9,957 bases of DNA from Roseomonas sp. (GCA_020249415.1 JADCFR010000093.1:1-9957), one strand, 5' to 3'. Positions 1 to 7,456 are shown, numbered from the stretch's first letter. Made by a program: numbers and translations. Notes: generated by a model not told the origin, from the sequence alone.

Positions 1-68
1 CAGCGGCGTGAATCGGCCCACCAAATATACGGCTAGTGGTGCGCGGGGGCTTTTTGGGGCCGGGGATA

Positions 69-97
69 GGTCAGCATGAATCTGACCATTAGGGTCA
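69..97. promoter_or_regulatory. Interlocking inverted repeat, possible operator
   Basis: GGTCAG (69-74) and CTGACC (82-87) form a perfect 6-bp inverted repeat around a 7-nt spacer. TGACC (83-87) and GGTCA (93-97) form a second perfect one around a 5-nt spacer, sharing the middle half-site. Three half-sites of the same sequence in 29 bp could be a binding site for a dimeric regulator, but the gene it would serve is not visible and chance cannot be excluded. Confidence 0.2.
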
Positions 98-212
98 TGA
101 TTGGGTGGCGCAATGGCGCGGCGTGGCATGCGGCAAGGGTGGCTTGACTGTCGGCGTCATGGGGCGTGCCAAGGCGCTGAAGGGGGCGGACGCTCCACTC
201 ACCCTGGCTCCC

Positions 213-280
213 AGAGCAGCTCGCGTTCAGATGGAATCATCCGAACGCGTGAAGATGCTCTAAAAACAGAGATGTAGAGC
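213..280. repeat. REP-like nested palindromic intergenic element
   Basis: The inner stem pairs CGCGTTCAGATG (222-233) with CATCCGAACGCG (238-249) over the loop GAAT, with one G-T wobble. An outer stem pairs AGAGCA (213-218) with TGCTCT (256-261). GCTCTA (257-262) can instead pair with TAGAGC (275-280), so two folds exclude each other. The arrangement (GAGCA, long GTTCAG-type palindrome, GCTCTA, then TAGAGC) resembles the short palindromic elements scattered between genes in many alphaproteobacteria. Copy number in this genome cannot be seen from one window. Confidence 0.6.
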
Positions 281-597
281 GGGTTGCGCGACCCCATGTG
301 TCCGCAACACGCTTTCCTAATCGCCCGGCAAGCACTTCCGTGGCTAGGGCGTCCCTGGCGGCATTCGCCTCCGCCGCGCGAGGCGCAGTGCGACCGAGGC
401 CGCCAGGGCCTTGCAGTAACTTCGTGCGTGGAGTCGGTTTTTTCATCAGACCTTGCAGCCATCGCCGAATAGGATGGCGAACTGGGTTTTAGCCTCGCAC
501 TTCTCGCGCGGCGGCCAAAACAAGGGAATGGGCCATGCGCTTATCCTTCACTCACGCATTATATATGTATGTGTCATCGTGATTCGCGCGGCGCGCA

Positions 598-1542
598 TCA
601 CGCCGGCGGCACCGCCCCCACCTGGTCAATCATGGCGCGATACCATTGCGGGCGGCGATGGGCGGCGAAGTTGAACATCTTCTCCTTCCCCTGCTTGCAG
701 GCATCGAAATCCACATCGACGATGATGATCTCATCACCCAGCGTCTTGGCTTCCGCCACCACGCGCCCATTCGGGTCCACAATCACCGAACCACCAATCA
801 GGCCCGAGCCATCCTCGACGCCCGCCTTGGCGACCGAAATCGCCCAGGTTGCATTCATATAGGCATTGCCCTGCACCGCGAGCGTCGAATGGAAGGTGCG
901 CAAGGACTGATCTTCGCTATCGCCGCCCATCGGGTCATAGGCCGCCGAGTTATAGCCAATCAGCATCAGCTCAATCCCCTGCAAGCCATAGCAGCGCCAG
1001 GCTTCCGGCCAGCGACGGTCATTGCAGATCAGCATGCCAAGCACGGGCCGGCCCCAGGCTTCCGGGCCGCGAAAGGCGGGGAAGCCCAGATCGCCATATT
1101 CGAAATAGCGCTTTTCCAATTGCTGAAAGCGATCCCCCACGCGCGGTTCCACCGTGCCGGGCAGATGGATTTTACGATATTTGCCGAGCAGGCTGCCATC
1201 CGGCCCGACCGTGATGGCCGTATTGTAGCGCTTGCCATGCGGCGTCAGCTCCGCATAGCCAAGATAAAAGCCAACGCCCAGCGCGCGGGCGCGATCAAAC
1301 AAGGGCTGCACGCGCGGATTGGGCATTTCGCGCTCAAAATAGCTATCCAGTTCGGCTTGGTCGGTGAACAGCCAGCGCGGGAAAAAAGTGGTCAGTGGCA
1401 ATTCCGGAAACACCACCATCTTTGCCCCGGCGGCGGCGGCCTGTTCCAGAAGTGCCACCATGCGCGCCAGGATCGCCTCACGGCTATCGGCTTTCTGGTT
1501 CGGTCCCATCTGGGCGCCGGCAAGGCGCAATACACGGCTCAT
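598..1542 (-). CDS. N-carbamoyl-D-amino-acid hydrolase (carbon-nitrogen hydrolase superfamily)
   Basis: This 314-residue nitrilase-superfamily enzyme closely resembles the Agrobacterium D-carbamoylase (about 304 residues), which hydrolyses N-carbamoyl-D-amino acids to the D-amino acid, CO2 and ammonia. The catalytic triad is complete: Glu47 in VVFPELPLTTFFPRW, Lys124 in KYRKIHLPG, and Cys173 in LICNDRRWPEAW. Typical D-carbamoylase stretches include FFPRWLFTDQAELDSYFE (54-70), LGYAEL (94-99), LEKRYFE (142-148) and the C-terminal FNFAAHRRPQWY. No signal peptide is present, so it should be cytoplasmic. The start is fixed by the 4-nt ATGA overlap with the upstream gene's stop and a GGAG 8 nt before the ATG. 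It is the last gene of the operon that starts with the LysR gene and should act directly after the cyclic amidohydrolase. A beta-ureidopropionase-like substrate (N-carbamoyl-beta-amino acid) is the main alternative, since the two groups are related. Confidence 0.9.
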   Translation of the reverse strand: MSRVLRLAGAQMGPNQKADSREAILARMVALLEQAAAAGAKMVVFPELPLTTFFPRWLFTDQAELDSYFEREMPNPRVQPLFDRARALGVGFYLGYAELTPHGKRYNTAITVGPDGSLLGKYRKIHLPGTVEPRVGDRFQQLEKRYFEYGDLGFPAFRGPEAWGRPVLGMLICNDRRWPEAWRCYGLQGIELMLIGYNSAAYDPMGGDSEDQSLRTFHSTLAVQGNAYMNATWAISVAKAGVEDGSGLIGGSVIVDPNGRVVAEAKTLGDEIIIVDVDFDACKQGKEKMFNFAAHRRPQWYRAMIDQVGAVPPA

Positions 1543-2531
1543 TGTTCAAGCTCCGGACGAATGGCCTCGACCACAGGCGCATAACGCCTGGTCTCGGCGG
1601 CGATGAAGGCGGCGGCGCTGGCGGGGGTGCCAGGCGCGGAAGCGGTGATGCCGGATGCGGCAAGGCTGGCGCGGAAGGCAGGATCACTGAGGGCAGCATT
1701 GGTCGCCGCCGCAAGCCGTTCCAGGATGGGCGCGGGAAGGGCAGGGGGTGCGAAGACCGCATGCCAGAGCACAGCTTCAAATCCGGTAAACCCAAGAGCC
1801 TCATTAACCGTCGGCACATCGGGCGCGGCATCCAAGCGCTGGGCTGTCGCCACCGCCAACATGCGCGCGCGCCCACCCTGATGCAAAGGCAAGCCGCCGC
1901 CGAAAGTATTGACCGCAAGCGCCAAGGTGCCGCCCACCAAATCATTCATCGCCGGCGCCGCGCCACGATAGGGGATATGGGTGATGGCAACGCCGCCCGC
2001 CTGCTGCTTCAGCAACTCAGTGGCAAGATGCATCATGGTCCCACTCCCCGGTGAGCCATAGGAAAGCGGCGGGTTCGCATTGCGCGCAGCGTCCAGAAAT
2101 GCACGTAGCGTGGCGGGGCGCGATGGATGCGCCAGCCAACACAGCGGTCCGCCGCCCAATTCAGCAATGGTCGTGAAATCGCGCACCACATCAAATTGCG
2201 GCTGGCGTGTCACCAAGGGATAAAGCGCATGGGTTGAAGCCGTGCCGAACAGAATCGTATAACCATCAGCCCGCGCGCGGGAGACTTCGAGCGAGCCGAT
2301 CGCGCCCCCCGCACCGCCGCGATTTTCTGTCACCACCGGCTGGCCCAATTCGCGCCCCAGGCGCTCAGCATAAAGCCGCGCATAGACATCGGTCGGACCA
2401 CCGGCGGGAAAAGGGATGATCATGCGGATCGGGCGGGAGGGAAAAACCTCCTGCGCTTGCGCCGTGCCCGTGATCAGCGCCGCGCCAGCGCCAAGCAGCG
2501 CGGTGCGGCGCGTAACCCTACAAGGCAGCAT
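1539..2531 (-). CDS. Bug/TctC-family tripartite tricarboxylate transporter substrate-binding protein
   Basis: This is a periplasmic solute-binding protein of the Bug family, 330 residues with the start chosen here, which matches the usual 320-330. The N-terminus has a Tat-like signal: VTRRTALLGAGAALI with the twin arginines at 8-9, a hydrophobic stretch, and a probable cleavage after AQA at about 26. Family hallmarks follow: PIRMIIPFPAGGPTDVYAR (34-52), VVTENRGGAGGAIGS (66-80), SPGSGTMMHLATELLK (160-175) and HIPYRGAAPAMNDLVGG (185-201). A longer in-frame start at 2624 is possible, but it would add 31 arginine-rich residues lying entirely over the upstream gene. The ATG at 2531 puts the signal peptide at the N-terminus and overlaps the upstream stop by 14 nt, which suggests coupled translation. 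No TctA or TctB gene is in the window, so it is an orphan receptor here, as is common for this family. The ligand is unknown; a hydantoin, ureide or carboxylate would fit its neighbours. Confidence 0.9.
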   Translation of the reverse strand: MLPCRVTRRTALLGAGAALITGTAQAQEVFPSRPIRMIIPFPAGGPTDVYARLYAERLGRELGQPVVTENRGGAGGAIGSLEVSRARADGYTILFGTASTHALYPLVTRQPQFDVVRDFTTIAELGGGPLCWLAHPSRPATLRAFLDAARNANPPLSYGSPGSGTMMHLATELLKQQAGGVAITHIPYRGAAPAMNDLVGGTLALAVNTFGGGLPLHQGGRARMLAVATAQRLDAAPDVPTVNEALGFTGFEAVLWHAVFAPPALPAPILERLAAATNAALSDPAFRASLAASGITASAPGTPASAAAFIAAETRRYAPVVEAIRPELEQ

Positions 2532-3015
2532 CGCGCCAATTCTCAACCGCCGCATCGGGGTGGGAAGCGAGGCCCGCCGCCTTGATGCCCTCACACGCCG
2601 CATGTTCATCGCGGTCAGAGGCATCGCCGCTCACACCAACCGCGCCAATCACCGCGCCGGCGGCATTCAGGATCAAGACGCCACCTGGCACGGGAACGAA
2701 GCTGCCATCGGAAGCGGCAGCGACAGCCGCCTGAAAGGCAATGCGTTCCTTCAAGCGGTCACGTAGGATACGGCTGCCAACCCCCATACCAAGCGCAGCA
2801 TAGGCTTTGCCGCGCGCGATCTCGGCCCGCAAAATGCCCGAACCATCTTCGCGCTTTTGCACCACAACATGCCCGCCGGCATCCAGCACCACGACCGTCA
2901 GCGGCAGCATGCCCGCCGCGCGGCTGGTTGCCAGCGTGACATCGGCAATCTTGTCAGCGGTCGCGAGCGGCAAGTCCACCGCGAGGTGCTTTACATAATA
3001 ATCTGCGGAATTCAT
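2518..3015 (-). CDS. GlcG/HbpS-like heme-binding family protein (DUF336)
   Basis: This 165-residue protein of the GlcG/HbpS (DUF336) family is a small single-domain fold related to the PduO C-terminal domain, with some members binding heme or cobalamin. Visible family marks are VVVLDAGGHVVVQKREDG (41-58), the ARGKAYAALGMGVGS helix (67-81), VPGGVLILNAAGAVIGAVGVSG (109-130) and the following DASDRDEHAA. No signal peptide is seen with the start at 3015, which is preceded by AGGGAG about 8 nt upstream. A longer in-frame start at 3177 is rejected because it would run 54 residues through the spacer and the upstream gene. Its stop overlaps the start of the Bug protein by 14 nt. DUF336 genes occur often in catabolic operons with Bug proteins, but their exact role there is not established. 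It could be a cofactor-binding helper or sensor; I do not assign an enzymatic reaction. Confidence 0.85.
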   Translation of the reverse strand: MNSADYYVKHLAVDLPLATADKIADVTLATSRAAGMLPLTVVVLDAGGHVVVQKREDGSGILRAEIARGKAYAALGMGVGSRILRDRLKERIAFQAAVAAASDGSFVPVPGGVLILNAAGAVIGAVGVSGDASDRDEHAACEGIKAAGLASHPDAAVENWRDAAL

Positions 3016-3085
3016 CGCGCGTCTCCCTGCGAAAAAATTGAAGGGCCTTCCATGGGCCAAGCGCCACGCGGCGGCAAGACAGGGT

Positions 3086-3379
3086 TCAGTAGAATAGATC
3101 CCGGAAATCCTGCCGCGTGCCGCCAAAGAGCCGCCAGGTTGCAATGGCGCCAATGCAAAGCCCGATGCCGGCAGCAATCGCCGGCACCGGATCGGGCATG
3201 CCGCCCGCGCCGGTCACGGCGGCATTCAGCATCCCAAGCATGATCCCAACCGAACCCGCGATCATCGCCTGCACCAGCCCGGGCTTGCGCCGCGGCGGTG
3301 GTCCCGCGGGTTTGGATGGCCGCGGTGGCCGCTTGATCCAGTGCCCGGCGGGGCGCTGCTTTTCCTTATTCCCCGACAT
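3086..3379 (-). CDS. Small two-helix membrane protein of unknown family
   Basis: This 97-residue protein matches no family I recognise. Residues 1-34 are hydrophilic and strongly basic, rich in Lys, Arg and Pro (for example KRPPRPSKPAGPPPRRKPG). Two hydrophobic stretches follow at about 35-58 (AMIAGSVGIMLGMLNAAV) and 63-86 (PVPAIAAGIGLCIGAIATW), joined by a short Gly-Met-Pro-Asp turn, and the tail is RQDFRDLFY. By the positive-inside rule both ends would face the cytoplasm. It is too short, and has too few helices, to be TctB. The start at 3379 has AGGGAA about 6 nt upstream and overlaps the preceding amidohydrolase stop by 14 nt, which argues for a real, coupled gene. A spacer of 70 nt separates it from the DUF336 gene downstream. 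Confidence 0.72.
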   Translation of the reverse strand: MSGNKEKQRPAGHWIKRPPRPSKPAGPPPRRKPGLVQAMIAGSVGIMLGMLNAAVTGAGGMPDPVPAIAAGIGLCIGAIATWRLFGGTRQDFRDLFY

Positions 3380-4754
3380 AGGTTTCCCTGTGCTGACGCG
3401 GCACGAAGCGCCCGGCACCGGGCTTGGCCAGCACCTGCTTGCCATCCCAAATCTGCTGACCGCGCAGCCAGGTGGCAGCAACGCGCCCCTTCACCTTCAT
3501 GCCATCATAGGGCGACCATTTGGCATCTTCCTGGTCCTGGATATCGCGCGCATCAAAGGTGAAATCGCCTTCTTCCATCACCAGCAAATCGGCATCAGAC
3601 CCAACGCGCAAAGCGCCCTTCTTCGGATAAAGGCCGTGGAAGCGCGCCGGGCGTTCGGCACAATAAAGCGCCATCAGGCTGGGCGACAGGCCGCGCTGCT
3701 TCAGCAGCGTGAACATCACCGGCGCGAAGCTTTGCATGCCGGTCAGCCCCGCGCCGACCGTGAAGATATCGCCGGTATAGGTCTTGCGATCGCGCGGCCA
3801 GGGTGCGTGATCGGTGGAGACATAGGCAACCTGCCCCTTGGCAAAGGCGCCCCACATGCGTTCCACCTCATCCGCCGTGCGGAAGGGCGGGTTGCATTTG
3901 CCGAAGCCTTCCAGCCGGATGATGTCTTCTTCCGTCATACAAAGGTATTGCAGGCAGGCCTCGCCCGATGCCTTGCCGCCCATGCGGCGGAATACCTCGG
4001 CGATTTCAAAACCGCGCGCGAGCGATGAATGGGCGATATGCACATGCGCCCCCGTCTCCAGCCCGATTTCGAAAATCTCCAGATCCGCCATGGTCTCGCA
4101 CAGCGGCGGGCGGGTGCGGCAATGCCAGATCGGCGAGGTATTGCCGGCGGCCTTGGCTTCCTCGGTCAGGCGGATGACGATTTCCTGGTCTTCATTATGC
4201 ACGGCCACCATCAGCCCGGTCTTGGCGATTTCGCGAAAGGCCGCGACCATGGTCGGGTGGTCAATGCGCGGGAAGCGCACCGGGTCATATTCATAAGTGG
4301 AAAGCTTGAAGGAACAGGCGCCGGCCTCCGCCAGCCCCGCAATGGCGTCCACGCCGCCCGATTTCAGGATGGTGCCGTAAAGCGCCATATCCACATGGGA
4401 CAGGCGATTCACATACTCCACCTTTTCCTTAAAAATACCGGCATCCGTCACCGGGCGCGGCACGTCATAGGGCATGTCAACGCAGGTGGTGACGCCACCC
4501 GCGGCGGCGGTTTTGGACGCCCCTTCAATCCCCGGCCACCCGCGGGAGGAGGAGGTATGCATATGCCCATCCACCAGCCCCGGCATGATGTAGCGGGCGC
4601 CATAATCCTCCACGGAAACCGCAACCGGTGAGGGGCCTTCGCCGATGCCGGCAATCACCTCGCCGCGCGTGGCGACCCAGCCATTGGCCAGGATGCGATC
4701 GGGCAGCACCAGCGTGCCACGAATGACGCGATCGAAAGGGGTGGTGGCGGGCAT
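3366..4754 (-). CDS. Cyclic amidohydrolase (D-hydantoinase/allantoinase type)
   Basis: This 462-residue metal-dependent amidohydrolase would open cyclic amides such as 5-substituted hydantoins, dihydropyrimidines or allantoin to the N-carbamoyl (ureido) product. The binuclear metal site looks complete: His64 and His66 in PGLVDGHMH, a candidate carboxylated Lys150 in CSFKLSTYEYD, His186 in VAVHNED, His242 in HVHIAHSS, and Asp315 in STDHAPW. GKCNPPFR (285-292) and the C-terminal SPYDGMKVKGRV and GAGRFVPRQ are allantoinase/hydantoinase features. Length fits both groups (450-470). AGGAG lies 6 nt before the ATG, the best ribosome site in the operon. It follows the LysR gene by 39 nt and overlaps the small membrane gene by 14 nt. 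Pairing with a D-carbamoylase in the same operon favours a hydantoinase-like role, while the sequence leans towards allantoinase, so the substrate is open. It is cytoplasmic, with no signal peptide. Confidence 0.88.
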   Translation of the reverse strand: MPATTPFDRVIRGTLVLPDRILANGWVATRGEVIAGIGEGPSPVAVSVEDYGARYIMPGLVDGHMHTSSSRGWPGIEGASKTAAAGGVTTCVDMPYDVPRPVTDAGIFKEKVEYVNRLSHVDMALYGTILKSGGVDAIAGLAEAGACSFKLSTYEYDPVRFPRIDHPTMVAAFREIAKTGLMVAVHNEDQEIVIRLTEEAKAAGNTSPIWHCRTRPPLCETMADLEIFEIGLETGAHVHIAHSSLARGFEIAEVFRRMGGKASGEACLQYLCMTEEDIIRLEGFGKCNPPFRTADEVERMWGAFAKGQVAYVSTDHAPWPRDRKTYTGDIFTVGAGLTGMQSFAPVMFTLLKQRGLSPSLMALYCAERPARFHGLYPKKGALRVGSDADLLVMEEGDFTFDARDIQDQEDAKWSPYDGMKVKGRVAATWLRGQQIWDGKQVLAKPGAGRFVPRQHRETYVGE

Positions 4755-4793
4755 GGGCTACTCCTGCAAGTGTGATCCGAATGGCAGTTCAAG
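4755..4793 (-). promoter_or_regulatory. LysR-amidohydrolase spacer with strong ribosome-binding site
   Basis: This 39-nt gap contains AGGAG (minus strand, 4765 to 4761) 6 nt before the amidohydrolase ATG. I see no terminator in it, so the LysR gene and the catabolic genes are probably on one transcript. Confidence 0.6.
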
Positions 4794-5720
4794 CTAACGC
4801 AGGCCGGTGTTGCGGGCCAGGGCTGTTGGCCCGAATTGCGCATCGGCGATCTGAAGCGCGAGGCTTGTCGCCTCATTCTCCCGCTCCGCATTCCAGGCGA
4901 GCGCCACGCCCACGCCGCGAATGGGGCCAGCCAGAATCCGAAACGCCACACCCGGCGGGTTGAGCCGCGCCATCCCTTCCGAGACCAAGGCCACACCCAA
5001 GCCGGCTGCGACGAAACCAAGCTGCGCCATGGCGGAACCCACTTCGCGCACCACGCGCGGCGTGAAGCCCGCCGCATGGCAGGCGGCCGTCATGGCATCC
5101 GAATAGGCCGGGCTGATCGCGCGCGGCAGCATCAGCATGGGCGCTTCCGCGAGTGCCGCCAGCGGCAAGGGATCAGGCCCGCGCAGAATCGGATGGCCTT
5201 CCGGCAAGGCGGCGGCGAGCCTGTCTTCGCCCAAAGGCCGTAGCTTGATCGGTGCGCGGTCGCGATCCGAACGCAGCAAGGCCAGATCAACCTCACCCCG
5301 GCGGAGCGCTTCCAGGGCCTCGGCGGTATCCATCTCGCGCACGCCAATCGCGGCTTCCGGGCGCGCGGCCTGCATGGCGCGCACGATGGGCGGCAGGTAA
5401 TCGAATAGCGCCGAGGTGACGCAGGCGATGGCAACCGGCGCGTGATGGCCCATGCGCAATTCGCGTGCGAGGCTTTCCAGATCAGCGGCATTGCCGGCGA
5501 TGCGGCGCGCGAGTGGCAGCAGCGCTTCCCCTTCGCGGGTTGGGCGCGCGCCCTTGCCGGAGCGTTCCAGGAGCTTCACGCCCAATTCGCGTTCCAGCAA
5601 TTGGATTTGCGCCGTCAGCGGTGGCTGCGAAATGCCAAGCCGTGCGGCGGCGCGGCCAAAATGACCTTCCTCGGCCACGGCCAGAAAATGCCCCAAGCGG
5701 CGGATCAGGCGAAAATCCAT
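4794..5720 (-). CDS. LysR-family transcriptional regulator
   Basis: This 308-residue LysR-type regulator has an N-terminal winged helix-turn-helix at about residues 1-60 ([21 protein letters not shown], then [21 protein letters not shown]), a linker helix, and a type 2 periplasmic-binding-like effector domain from about 90 to 295. The stretches [13 protein letters not shown] and [17 protein letters not shown] are typical of that domain. It is the first gene of the minus-strand operon and lies divergent to prpD across 135 nt, the classic arrangement for a regulator of itself and its neighbours. A T-N11-A dyad sits 25 nt upstream of its start. The ribosome site is weak (GGA within 10 nt), as is common for regulators expressed at low level. 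The effector is unknown; a product of the amidohydrolase or carbamoylase, or a methylcitrate intermediate, would fit. Confidence 0.93.
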   Translation of the reverse strand: MDFRLIRRLGHFLAVAEEGHFGRAAARLGISQPPLTAQIQLLERELGVKLLERSGKGARPTREGEALLPLARRIAGNAADLESLARELRMGHHAPVAIACVTSALFDYLPPIVRAMQAARPEAAIGVREMDTAEALEALRRGEVDLALLRSDRDRAPIKLRPLGEDRLAAALPEGHPILRGPDPLPLAALAEAPMLMLPRAISPAYSDAMTAACHAAGFTPRVVREVGSAMAQLGFVAAGLGVALVSEGMARLNPPGVAFRILAGPIRGVGVALAWNAERENEATSLALQIADAQFGPTALARNTGLR

Positions 5721-5855
5721 GAGCGATCCAATGCGGTTTCAACCATACGGAAAACCTATCAGCGCGCCACGTCAATTGGATTGGACGATGGCGCTGGATG
5801 GGCGCACAAGACCAACCATCAGGCAAGTTGCCAGCAACAAAGGGAGAAGCCCCAG
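5721..5855. promoter_or_regulatory. Divergent promoter region between LysR gene and prpD
   Basis: These 135 nt must hold the start signals of both the minus-strand hydantoinase operon and prpDC. I see no clean -35/-10 pair in either direction. Visible elements are the LysR-type dyad at 5745-5759 and a small perfect palindrome GTTGC-CA-GCAAC (5827-5838). The latter lies directly before the prpD ribosome site AGGGAG (5841-5846, 9 nt before the ATG). No TTTGCAAA motif, the site used by the short-chain-fatty-acid regulators of actinobacterial and some alphaproteobacterial propionate genes, is present. Confidence 0.65.
5745..5759. promoter_or_regulatory. Candidate LysR-box (T-N11-A dyad)
   Basis: ATACGGAAAACCTAT is an imperfect dyad with matching outer ATA/TAT arms and a matching G/C at the fifth position. 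T5746 and A5758 are separated by exactly 11 bases, the LysR consensus spacing. It lies 25 nt upstream of the LysR start and 97 nt upstream of prpD, a usual place for an autoregulatory and divergent activation site. Confidence 0.55.
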
Positions 5856-7382
5856 ATGAAACTGCACCCGGTAAAAGTTCACCCATCAAAGGCGCTGTTG
5901 AAGCGCGAAGATCAATTGGCTTGGAAAATGGCCGGAGTCGCCGTGGACAAGGTCGCGGTCGAAAAGCCGGTGCAGGAGATGATCATCAATCGGATCATCG
6001 ACAACGCCTCGGTCGCCATCGCCGCCATCAACCGCCGCCCGGTCGTCTCGGCGCGCGGCATGGCGCTCGGCCATGCGAAGAAGGCAGGCGGCGCGCAGGT
6101 GTTTGGCGTGAAGTCGGCGACCACGGTTTCCCCCGAATGGGCTGCCTGGGCGAATGGCACTGCCGTGCGTGAATTGGATATGCACGACACTTTCCTCGCC
6201 GCCGATTACTCCCACCCCGGCGACAATATCCCGCCAATCCTGGCGGTGGCGCAGGCCATGGGCAAATCCGGGCGCGATCTGATCCGTGGCCTTGCCACCG
6301 GGTATGAGCTGCATATTGATCTGGTGCGCGCGATTTGCCTGCATGAACATAAGGTGGACCATATCGCCCATCTCTGCCCGGCGGCGGCGGCTGGCATTGG
6401 CACGCTGCTCGGGCTCAAGCAGGAAGTGGTCTTCCAATCCATCCAGCAGGCTTTGCATACCTCGATTTCTTTCCGGCAATCCCGCAAGGGCGAGATTTCA
6501 TCCTGGAAGGCCTATGCCCCCGCCCATGCCGGCAAGCTGGCCGTGGAAGCGGTGGATCGCTGCATGCGTGGTGAGGGCGCGCCTTCGCCGATCTATGAGG
6601 GTGAAGACAGCGTCATTGCCTGGGTGCTGTCCGGGCGGTCCAACCGCAAGGATGTCTATGGCCCGGTCTATTATGAAGTGCCGCTGCCGGAAGCGGGTGA
6701 GCCCAAGCGTTCCATTCTGGACTCCTATACCAAGGAACACTCGGCCGAATACCAATCCCAGGCGCTGATTGACCTCGCTTTCCGCATGCGTGAGCAGATC
6801 GCCGATATGGAAGCGATTGAGAAGATCATCATCCATACCAGCCATCACACCCATTACGTGATCGGCACCGGCGCCAATGACCCGCAAAAGATGGACCCGA
6901 AGGCGAGCCGTGAGACGCTGGATCACTCCATCATGTATATCTTCGCGGTCGCGCTTCAGGATGGGCGTTGGCATCATGTGGACAGCTATGCGCCGAAGCG
7001 GGCCGGCCGGGCCGATACCGTCAGGCTTTGGCACAAGATCGAAACGCGGGAGGATGCGGAATGGACCCGCAAATACCATTCCCGCGACCCGAATGAGCTT
7101 TCCTTCGGCGGGCGTGTCGAAATCCTGTTCAAGGATGGCGCGCGCCTCACGGATGAGCTTGGCGTGGCCAATGCCCATCCGAATGGCGCCAAGCCCTTTG
7201 GCCGGGCGGATTACATCCGCAAGTTCCAGACCATCACGGATGGCATCATCTCGGCCCGCGAGTCCAACCGCTTCCTGGAAGCGGTGCAGGATTTGGCGAA
7301 GCTGAAGGCGGGTGAGCTCAGCGCGCTGAATGTGGCGCTGCCGGCTGGCGGCCTGCTGGACAGCAAGCCCGGCATCTTCTGA
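5856..7382 (+). CDS. prpD: 2-methylcitrate dehydratase, MmgE/PrpD family (mycobacterial-type PrpD)
   Basis: PrpD dehydrates 2-methylcitrate to 2-methyl-cis-aconitate without an iron-sulfur cluster, in the methylcitrate route for propionyl-CoA. With the ATG at 5856 (AGGGAG 9 nt upstream) the protein has 508 residues, close to the roughly 505 of M. tuberculosis PrpD (Rv1130), which it resembles along its length. Examples are [10 protein letters not shown] (45-54), [21 protein letters not shown] (from 105), CLHEHKVDH (161-169), [19 protein letters not shown] (209-227), the [17 protein letters not shown] segment, [13 protein letters not shown], and [20 protein letters not shown]. It is less like the 483-residue enterobacterial PrpD. 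An extended frame upstream to 5442 is rejected because it runs over the divergent LysR gene. prpC follows after 74 nt on the same strand. Some PrpD-family members have other substrates, but the prpC neighbour makes this assignment strong. Confidence 0.93.
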   Translation: MKLHPVKVHPSKALLKREDQLAWKMAGVAVDKVAVEKPVQEMIINRIIDNASVAIAAINRRPVVSARGMALGHAKKAGGAQVFGVKSATTVSPEWAAWANGTAVRELDMHDTFLAADYSHPGDNIPPILAVAQAMGKSGRDLIRGLATGYELHIDLVRAICLHEHKVDHIAHLCPAAAAGIGTLLGLKQEVVFQSIQQALHTSISFRQSRKGEISSWKAYAPAHAGKLAVEAVDRCMRGEGAPSPIYEGEDSVIAWVLSGRSNRKDVYGPVYYEVPLPEAGEPKRSILDSYTKEHSAEYQSQALIDLAFRMREQIADMEAIEKIIIHTSHHTHYVIGTGANDPQKMDPKASRETLDHSIMYIFAVALQDGRWHHVDSYAPKRAGRADTVRLWHKIETREDAEWTRKYHSRDPNELSFGGRVEILFKDGARLTDELGVANAHPNGAKPFGRADYIRKFQTITDGIISARESNRFLEAVQDLAKLKAGELSALNVALPAGGLLDSKPGIF

Positions 7383-7456
7383 ACTGTTGATTGAGGAAGG
7401 CAGGGTCGGCGCCGCGTGCGCCGGCCCAAAGCCAGGATAGCAAGGGAAGAAACCCA

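Larger units (their letters stand above)
1..597. other. Intergenic stretch without a supportable gene
   Basis: I find no convincing coding region here. The open frames on both strands are short, mixed in third-position composition, and match no family I recognise. The most gene-like is a minus-strand frame at 446-237 (69 codons, AAGG about 6 nt before its ATG), but its C-terminal end runs into the palindromic element at 213-280, so I do not call it. The stretch holds that palindromic element, an interlocking inverted repeat at 69-97, and an AT-rich patch at 558-566. On the minus strand this patch reads TATAAT (563 to 558), with no good -35 hexamer upstream. No clear terminator follows the carbamoylase stop at 598. 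Confidence 0.6.

Noticed and set aside
76..147. 23-codon plus-strand open frame with a GGATAGG upstream
   Set aside because: Too short and without any supporting feature; it overlaps the inverted repeats at 69-97.
237..446. 69-codon minus-strand open frame with an AAGG upstream
   Set aside because: No family recognised, mixed codon use, and its C-terminus is made by the palindromic element; not enough to call a gene.
459..496. GCCATC/GATGGC inverted repeat followed later by TTTT
   Set aside because: The stem is short and the T run is several bases away from it; not a credible terminator.
646..1584. 312-codon plus-strand open frame opposite the carbamoylase gene
   Set aside because: The minus strand encodes a clear carbamoylase with an intact catalytic triad; the antisense frame is a His/Arg/Ala-rich shadow typical of GC-rich DNA.
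3031..3050. Minus-strand GAAG-GCC-CTTC followed by AATTTTTT, terminator-like, before the DUF336 gene
   Set aside because: The stem has only 4 bp; it is unlikely to stop transcription inside an otherwise continuous operon.
3117..4028. 303-codon plus-strand open frame opposite the amidohydrolase
   Set aside because: It spans the ends of three minus-strand genes, has no recognisable domain, and mirrors codon bias of the real genes.
5442..5855. 138-residue N-terminal extension of prpD
   Set aside because: It lies over the divergent LysR gene and the promoter gap; homologues begin near the ATG at 5856, which has a proper ribosome site.
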